From Alphaproteobacteria bacterium (GTDB taxonomy: Bacteria > Pseudomonadota > Alphaproteobacteria > Micropepsales > Micropepsaceae): DNA of 64,000 nucleotides. Below the pieces are notes generated by a model. It saw only the letters and a program-made list of their open reading frames with translations, was not told the origin of the DNA and made no database searches. The position numbers and the translations under genes are program-made. Below are positions 58,688 to 64,000 of the stretch, in pieces. The stretch is from assembly GCA_024236055.1 (NCBI GenBank), contig JACKLF010000005.1, positions 1-64,000 of the forward strand, read 5' to 3'. Each line of letters begins with the position of its first letter. Position 1 is the stretch's first letter.

Positions 58688-60052
58688 ATGTCGATACCGC
58701 AGTCCGCCAGCGGCCCGATTGAAAGCCGCGACGATCTGGTGCGCCAGCTGTCACGGGGCTGCCGGCCCAAGGCTGACTGGCGGATCGGCACCGAGCACGA
58801 AAAATTCGTCTACGACCTGAAGACCCACAAGCCGGTCGCCTATGACGGCAAGCCGGGCATCCGCCAGTTGCTGGAAGGCATGCAGCGCTTCGGCTGGGCG
58901 CCGGTCAGCGAGGGCGGCAATGTCATCGGCCTGACCCAGAACGGCGCCTCGATCAGCCTGGAGCCGGGCGGGCAGTTCGAACTGTCGGGCGCGCCGCTCA
59001 CCTCGATCCACGAGACCTGTTCGGAAGTGAACACCCATCTGGTCCAGGCGCGTGAAGTGGCCAGCGAGATCGGCGTGGGCATGCTGGGCGGCGGCTTTGC
59101 CCCCAACTGGACGCTGGCCGAAACGCCGGTCATGCCCAAGGGACGATACGGCATCATGAGCCGCTACATGCCCAAGGTCGGCGGCTATGGGCTGGACATG
59201 ATGTTCCGTACCTGCACCGTTCAGGTGAACCTGGATTTCGAATCCGAAGCCGACATGGTCAAGAAATTCCGCGTCGGCCTGGCGCTGCAGCCGGTGACCA
59301 CGGCGCTGTTCGCCAATTCGCCCTTCCGCGAGGGCCGGCCCAGCGGCTTCCTGTCCTACCGCGCCCAGGTGTGGAGCGATGTCGACAATGCACGCAGCGG
59401 CATGCTGCCCTTTGTCTTCGAGGACGGCATGGGTTTCGAACGCTATGTCGACTACGCGCTCGATGTGCCGATGTATTTCCTCTATCGCGACGGAAAATAT
59501 ATCGACATGGCGGGCCAGAGCTTCCGCAAGTTCCTGAACCGCGAAATCCCCGAAGTGGCGCACCTGACGCCGCAGCTTTCGGACTGGGCCGACCACCTGA
59601 CCACGATCTTCCCGGAAGTGCGGCTGAAGAGCTTCCTGGAAATGCGCGGCACCGATGGCGGCCAGTGGCGGCGCATCTGCGGCATGCCCGCGCTTTGGGT
59701 GGGCATTCTCTATGACAGCGTGGCGCTGGACGCGGCCTGGGACCTGATCAAGGACTGGACCGCCGAGGAACGCCAGGCGATGCGCGATGCGGTGCCGCGC
59801 CAGGGCTTCAAGGTGCCGTTCCGCAAGGCCACGGTGCACGAGCTGGCGCACCGGATGCTTGAAATCTCGTCGGCCGGGCTTAAGCGCCGCGCCGCGCTGG
59901 ACAGCGCGGGTTCAAGCGAGGACGGCTTCCTGACGCCCCTGCGCGAGCTGGTATCGCGCGGCTATACCCGCGCCGAGGAAATGCTGAAAAGCTATCACGG
60001 TGTGTGGGGCAGGGACCTGACGCCACTCTTCACCGATTACAACTTTCTCTGA
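58688..60052 (+). CDS. gshA: Glutamate-cysteine ligase (plant/alphaproteobacterial type)
   Basis: The 454-residue enzyme catalyses the first step of glutathione synthesis, ATP-dependent joining of Glu and Cys. The sequence is of the plant-type class: RIGTEHEKFVYD, ASISLEPGGQFELSGAPL, MMFRTCTVQVNLDF, SNSP-like FANSPFREGRPSGFLSYR and FLEMRGTDGG. The ATG at 58688 has AGAGGGAAG upstream; the longer frame to 58619 lacks family similarity. It is divergent from the arsR operon and convergent with the aldo/keto reductase gene. Confidence 0.94.
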   Translation: MSIPQSASGPIESRDDLVRQLSRGCRPKADWRIGTEHEKFVYDLKTHKPVAYDGKPGIRQLLEGMQRFGWAPVSEGGNVIGLTQNGASISLEPGGQFELSGAPLTSIHETCSEVNTHLVQAREVASEIGVGMLGGGFAPNWTLAETPVMPKGRYGIMSRYMPKVGGYGLDMMFRTCTVQVNLDFESEADMVKKFRVGLALQPVTTALFANSPFREGRPSGFLSYRAQVWSDVDNARSGMLPFVFEDGMGFERYVDYALDVPMYFLYRDGKYIDMAGQSFRKFLNREIPEVAHLTPQLSDWADHLTTIFPEVRLKSFLEMRGTDGGQWRRICGMPALWVGILYDSVALDAAWDLIKDWTAEERQAMRDAVPRQGFKVPFRKATVHELAHRMLEISSAGLKRRAALDSAGSSEDGFLTPLRELVSRGYTRAEEMLKSYHGVWGRDLTPLFTDYNFL

Positions 60053-60068
60053 TCACTTCTTGCCTGAC

Positions 60069-61145
60069 TTATTTTTTGCCCGCGCCGGGGGTGGCGTTGC
60101 CGGGCGGCACCGGCTCGCCGGTGGGAATGCGGGTGGAGTTGTTGCGGCTGATCATCCAGTAGGGATATTGCTGCCGGTCGGCGCTGACATCGTCCAGGCG
60201 CGCGATCTCCTCCGGCGACAGTTCCAGGGTGATCGATTCCAGATTGTCGTTGAGCTGTTCGATTGTCGTCGCCCCGATGATGGTGGAGGTGATGAAGGGC
60301 TTGCTGCGCACCCAGGCCAGGCCCACCCGCGCCACCGACACGCCATGCGCCTTGGCGATCTCGCGCATCACGACAACGGTGCGGTCGGCCTTGTCCTTGT
60401 CCAGCGGCGGGAAGTCGAAATTGGCGCGCCGGCCCGGTTCCACCGGCTTGTCGCCATCGGGCGTGTACTTGCCCGCCATGTAGCCGCCCGACAGCGGGCT
60501 CCACACCAGGCAGCCCACATCCTCGGACGCCATCATCGGCACATGTTCCTGTTCCAGGTCGCGGCCCGCCAGCGAGTAATAGGCCTGGTGCGCCTCGATC
60601 CGGGTCCAGCCGTTCTTCTCGGCCACGCCATTGGCCTTGACGATCTTCCAGGCTTCCCAGTTGGACACGCCGACGTAACGCACCATGCCCTGGCGCACCA
60701 GGTCGTCCAGCGCGCGCATGGTTTCCTCCACCCCGGTGGCGATGTCGGAATGATGGATCTGGTAAAGGTCGATGTGATCGGTCTGCAGCCGCTCGAGGCT
60801 GCGCGCCACGCCGTCCATGATATGGCCGCGGCTGGCGCCGATGTCGTTGGGGCCCGGTCCCATGCGGCCGAACACCTTGGTCGCCAGCACCACATCACTG
60901 CGCACCACGCCCAGGTCCTTCAGCGCCTTGCCGGTCATCTCCTCGGAATCGCCGAACGAATAGACATCGGCGGTGTCGATGAAATTGATCCGCGCCTCCA
61001 GCGCCCGGCCGATGAACTGGGTGGCTGTCTTCTGGTCCAGCGTGCCGATCGCGCCGCCGAAATAGTTGCGGCCCGAAAAGGTCCAGGTGCCCATGCACAG
61101 CTGCGAGACGTAAAGGCCGGTGCGGCCGAGACGGTTGTACTTCAT
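60069..61145 (-). CDS. Aldo/keto reductase (KCNAB-like group)
   Basis: The 358-residue NADPH-dependent oxidoreductase has the catalytic tetrad regions: DTADVYSFGDSEE (Asp and Tyr), VLATKVFG (Lys) and DLYQIHHSD (His). The YVGVSNWEAWKIV and AHGVSVARVGLAWV segments resemble the potassium-channel beta-subunit/YajO-like group. The ATG at 61145 has AGGA six bases upstream. It follows the pirin gene by eight bases and is probably co-transcribed with it. Confidence 0.92.
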   Translation of the reverse strand: MKYNRLGRTGLYVSQLCMGTWTFSGRNYFGGAIGTLDQKTATQFIGRALEARINFIDTADVYSFGDSEEMTGKALKDLGVVRSDVVLATKVFGRMGPGPNDIGASRGHIMDGVARSLERLQTDHIDLYQIHHSDIATGVEETMRALDDLVRQGMVRYVGVSNWEAWKIVKANGVAEKNGWTRIEAHQAYYSLAGRDLEQEHVPMMASEDVGCLVWSPLSGGYMAGKYTPDGDKPVEPGRRANFDFPPLDKDKADRTVVVMREIAKAHGVSVARVGLAWVRSKPFITSTIIGATTIEQLNDNLESITLELSPEEIARLDDVSADRQQYPYWMISRNNSTRIPTGEPVPPGNATPGAGKK

Positions 61146-61153
61146 GACAGGTC

Positions 61154-62023
61154 CTATTTATTTTCTGGAAGAGGGATGAATTCCTGGTCGTCGCCGGGGA
61201 TGAGGCCGAACTTGCCGTCCCGCCATTCCTGCTTGGCGCGTTCGATGCGGTCCTTCGAGGAGGAAACGAAATTCCACCAGATATGGCGCGGCCCGTCCAG
61301 CGGCGCGCCGCCCAGCAGCATCACGCGGGCCGGCGCATCGGCATAAAGGGTGATTTCCTCGCCCGGCTCCAGCGCGAGCATCGCGCCGGGGCCGTGCACG
61401 TGCGCTTCGCTGGTCTGCACCTCGCCCTCGATGACGAAGAAGGCGCGCTCCTCGTGTTCGGCGCCGTAGGTCAGCGCGCCGCCGGCATCGAAGCGGGCAT
61501 CGGCATAGAATATAGGCGAGAAAGTCTTCACCGGCGCGGTCAGGCCGAAGGCGCTGCCGGCGATCATTTTCAGGTTCACGCCGCCATGCGCGCGTTCGGG
61601 CAGGTCGGCAGCGGCGAAATGCTGGAAGGCGGGCGCGGCTTCCTCATCGGCCTGGGGCAGGCCCACCCAGCTCTGGATGCCGTGCATGCGATGGCCCGCG
61701 GCGCGGGTCTGCGGCCCCGTGCGTTCGCTATGGGCGATGCCGCGCCCCGCCGTCATCCAGTTGACGTCGCCGGGGCGGATCTCCTGCACGCTGCCCAGCG
61801 TGTCGCGGTGCATCTGCGCGCCGTCGAACAGATAGGTGACAGTGGCAAGACCGATATGGGGATGGGGGCGCACATCTATGCCCTTGCCGGGCGCAAAATC
61901 CACCGGGCCGAAATAATCGAAGAAGACGAAGGGACCGATGCTGCGCCGCGCCGCCTGCGGCAGCAGGCGGGTTACAAAAAATCCATCGCCCAGGTCGTGT
62001 GCCTTGCCGGTAATCGGGATCAT
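61154..62023 (-). CDS. Pirin-family protein
   Basis: This 289-residue bicupin of the pirin family has the N-terminal metal ligands in RPHPHIGLATVTYLFDG and in MTAGRGIAHSERTG. The C-terminal cupin includes YADARFDAGGALTY. Bacterial pirins include quercetin dioxygenases and redox-responsive regulators. It is the first gene of the two-gene operon with the aldo/keto reductase. No strong ribosome site is seen before the ATG. Confidence 0.92.
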   Translation of the reverse strand: MIPITGKAHDLGDGFFVTRLLPQAARRSIGPFVFFDYFGPVDFAPGKGIDVRPHPHIGLATVTYLFDGAQMHRDTLGSVQEIRPGDVNWMTAGRGIAHSERTGPQTRAAGHRMHGIQSWVGLPQADEEAAPAFQHFAAADLPERAHGGVNLKMIAGSAFGLTAPVKTFSPIFYADARFDAGGALTYGAEHEERAFFVIEGEVQTSEAHVHGPGAMLALEPGEEITLYADAPARVMLLGGAPLDGPRHIWWNFVSSSKDRIERAKQEWRDGKFGLIPGDDQEFIPLPENK

Positions 62024-62089
62024 GGGGTCAGCCTAGCGAGCCAAAGCGAAAAGCTCTAGTGTCGCGCCAACAAATATGGGGAGGCGGCC

Positions 62090-63193
62090 TTGCTGCGCAA
62101 TATCTTTGCTTCGGTTTCCATTCTGGCACTTGCCGCGAGTGTTATGCCGGCCGCCGCGCGCGATACCGCGCTGCAGATGGTGTCCATCGATGTGGAAGGC
62201 GGCGGCGGCACGCTGTTCGTCACCCCCGACAAGCATTCCCTGTTGATTGACACCGGCAATCCCGAAGTCAGCCGTGCGACCGGCGACTATCCGTCCAGCG
62301 CGCGCATCCAGAAGGCGGCCGAGGCGCTGGGGGTGAAGAAGATCGATTACCTGATCACCACCCACTATCACGTCGACCATATCGGCGGGCTGGAAGGGCT
62401 GATGAAGCGCATGCCGATCGGCACCTTTATCGATCACGGTCCCAACCGGGAGACGACGGCCTCCACCCAGCCGGGCGCGCCCCAGATCGACCTGAAGAAT
62501 CCGCCGCCCCGTTCCACCGCCGCCGGCTACAATCACTATATGGAGCTGATCAAGGGCCATCCGCACATCGTGGCCAAGGCGGGCGATGTCTTTCACATCG
62601 GCGGCATGGACGTGACCATCGTGATGGCCGATGCCAAGCCGATCGCAAAGCCGCTGCCCGGCGCGGGCGAACAGAACCCAGCCTGCGCAGGCATGCAGCC
62701 CATGGCCAACAATGGCGGCGAGGAGAATGCCCGCTCCACCGCCTCGATCATTTCCTATGGCAAGGTGAAGATCGCCGCTTTCGGCGACCTGACCTGGGAT
62801 CGCGAGAAGGACCTGTTCTGTCCCATCGACCGGGTGGGCAAGGTCGATGTCTATCTGGCCACCCATCACAGCACCGGCCTTTCGGGCAGCCCGGCGGCGG
62901 TTGACGCCATGGCGCCCATCGTGGCCATCGCCGGCAATGGTGCGCGCAAGGGCGCCGACCCGGCGCGCATGAAAACCATCGAGGACAGCCCCCGCATCCA
63001 GGGCGTGTGGATGCTGCACACCTCGACCGCCAATCCGGACGCCAACGTCAAGGATGTGAACATGATCGCCAACCCGGTCACCGACCAGAGCCAGGACAAG
63101 GCCTATAACCTGCGTCTGCGGATCGAGAAGGACGGCAAGATCACGGTGATCAACGGGCGCAACGGCTTCAACAAGACCTATCAGGCGCCCTGA
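62090..63193 (+). CDS. Secreted metallo-beta-lactamase-fold hydrolase (ComEC-like)
   Basis: The 367-residue exported hydrolase has a signal peptide (1-23) and the zinc motif HYHVDH at 92-97, preceded by LLIDTGNP. The C-terminal half has FGDLTWDREKDLFCPI and LATHHSTG, which supply further ligands and match the ComEC/Rec2-like branch. The start is a TTG at 62090 with GGGGAGG upstream. The stop overlaps the ATG of a second homologous gene as TGATG. The substrate is unknown. Confidence 0.88.
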   Translation: MLRNIFASVSILALAASVMPAAARDTALQMVSIDVEGGGGTLFVTPDKHSLLIDTGNPEVSRATGDYPSSARIQKAAEALGVKKIDYLITTHYHVDHIGGLEGLMKRMPIGTFIDHGPNRETTASTQPGAPQIDLKNPPPRSTAAGYNHYMELIKGHPHIVAKAGDVFHIGGMDVTIVMADAKPIAKPLPGAGEQNPACAGMQPMANNGGEENARSTASIISYGKVKIAAFGDLTWDREKDLFCPIDRVGKVDVYLATHHSTGLSGSPAAVDAMAPIVAIAGNGARKGADPARMKTIEDSPRIQGVWMLHTSTANPDANVKDVNMIANPVTDQSQDKAYNLRLRIEKDGKITVINGRNGFNKTYQAP

Positions 63194-64000
63194 TGCGGCG
63201 GCTTTGCGCGGCGGCGCTGCTGGCGGCGGCGCCATGCCTGATGACGGCGGCCTCGGCACAGACGGAAAAGCCGCTGCGCATCGTCTCGATCGATGTGGAG
63301 GGCGGGGCGGCGACCCTGTTTGTCACCCCCGAAGGCAAGTCGCTGCTGATCGATACCGGCTGGGAGCCGAATTTCGGCGAAATGCCGTCGCCGGACGGCA
63401 CGCAGCAATCGGCTGATCGCATCGTCAGGGCGGCGAAGGCGCTGGGCGTCAGCAAGCTCGATTATGTGCTGATCACCCACTATCACGACGATCATTCGGG
63501 CGGCACCACCGCGCTGGCGGCGAAGATGCCCATCGGCACCTTCATCGATCACGGCCCCAATGGCGATCCGCTGCCGCCCGGCACGCCGCCGGACAAGGTG
63601 ATCAACCGGCCAGGCGGACAATATCCGCTTTATGTGAAAGCGATTGCCGGACATCCGCGCATCATTGCCAGGGCCGGCGATGTCATCCAGATCGGTTCGC
63701 TGACCGACACGATCGTGGCCAGCGACGGCAAGCTGATCGATGCGCCGCTGCCGGGCGCGGGTGCGGCCAATCCCGATTGCGGCGGCGCCGACGAACAGCG
63801 CAAGCTGCCGGTGAACGAGAACACCCGCTCGGTCGCCTCGCTGCTGCGCTTCGGCAAGGTGACCATCGCCCAGTTCGGCGATCTGAGCTGGGACAGGGAA
63901 TATGAACTGGCCTGTCCCGTCGACCGCATCGGCAAGGTGAACCTGCTGCTGGTGACCCAGCATGGCTCGGCCGATGTCTCCAGCAATCCGGCACAGGTCC
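63193..64000 (+). CDS. Second secreted metallo-beta-lactamase-fold hydrolase (partial)
   Basis: This gene is cut by the window end after 269 codons. It has a signal peptide (about 1-22, ending AASA), VSIDVEGGAATLFVTPEGKS, LLIDTGW, and the zinc motif HYHDDH at 96-101, then FIDHGPNGD and FGDLSWDREYELACPV. It aligns end to end with the preceding gene, so the two are tandem paralogues, coupled through TGATG. The C-terminus is not visible. Confidence 0.9.
   Translation, partial: MRRLCAAALLAAAPCLMTAASAQTEKPLRIVSIDVEGGAATLFVTPEGKSLLIDTGWEPNFGEMPSPDGTQQSADRIVRAAKALGVSKLDYVLITHYHDDHSGGTTALAAKMPIGTFIDHGPNGDPLPPGTPPDKVINRPGGQYPLYVKAIAGHPRIIARAGDVIQIGSLTDTIVASDGKLIDAPLPGAGAANPDCGGADEQRKLPVNENTRSVASLLRFGKVTIAQFGDLSWDREYELACPVDRIGKVNLLLVTQHGSADVSSNPAQV

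Overview
The window is GC-rich, densely coded chromosomal DNA from an alphaproteobacterium. The assignment rests on alphaproteobacterial marker genes: the DUF4170, DUF2093, UPF0314/DUF2585 and MEKHLA proteins, a plant-type glutamate-cysteine ligase, an ECF sigma/NrsF (DUF1109) pair, and a cysQ-DUF4170-msbA-waaA-lpxK lipid A block. Large TonB-dependent receptors beside SapC and tryptophan-halogenase-like genes recall Caulobacterales, Sphingomonadales or Rhizomicrobium-like groups; genus is not claimed. There is no rRNA, complete tRNA, CRISPR array or recognisable complete mobile element.

Layout. Positions 1-297 are AT-rich non-coding DNA with an inverted repeat, a tRNA-3'-end-like fragment and a terminator. 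Positions 298-14537 hold a surface-sensing and uptake locus. One arm (minus) is FecI-type sigma, FecR, STN-containing TonB receptor and beta-propeller protein. The divergent arm (plus) is a paralogous TonB receptor, flavin-dependent halogenase, SapC, cupin-8 protein and cation/proton antiporter. Next come a MacAB/DevBCA-like ABC exporter (14541-18734), a convergent UPF0314/small ORF pair, a MEKHLA protein, and an operon of DUF1592 cytochrome, DUF1552 Tat protein and ankyrin protein (20370-25641). After a secreted esterase lies a YbhGFSR/CecR-like ABC-2 exporter whose TetR regulator is frameshifted (27012-30549). A 56-residue membrane protein, a SEL1 protein and a second ECF sigma/anti-sigma pair follow, the last with matching divergent promoters (30815-33576).

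The second half is mostly housekeeping: rluB, tadA, an MFS carrier, PAP2 phosphatase, purD (frameshifted), xseA, DUF2093 and an M23 peptidase. The LPS inner-core/lipid A block with cysQ and pmbA spans 41002-49149. Then come a retropepsin-fold protein lacking both catalytic Asp residues, a UbiD decarboxylase coupled to an amino acid permease, an ETF-lysine-methyltransferase-like enzyme, a LysE exporter, a DUF962/Mpo1-like protein, ubiA, rsmE, an ArsR-SRPBCC pair with a perfect 22-bp palindrome, gshA, an aldo/keto reductase with pirin, and two tandem secreted metallo-beta-lactamase-fold hydrolases, the second cut by the window end.

The best candidate for an under-described system is the FecIR/paired-receptor/halogenase/SapC/cupin locus. 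Frame breaks in purD and tetR, and perhaps a missing stop in the UPF0314 gene, suggest that residual indel errors in the assembly should be excluded first.
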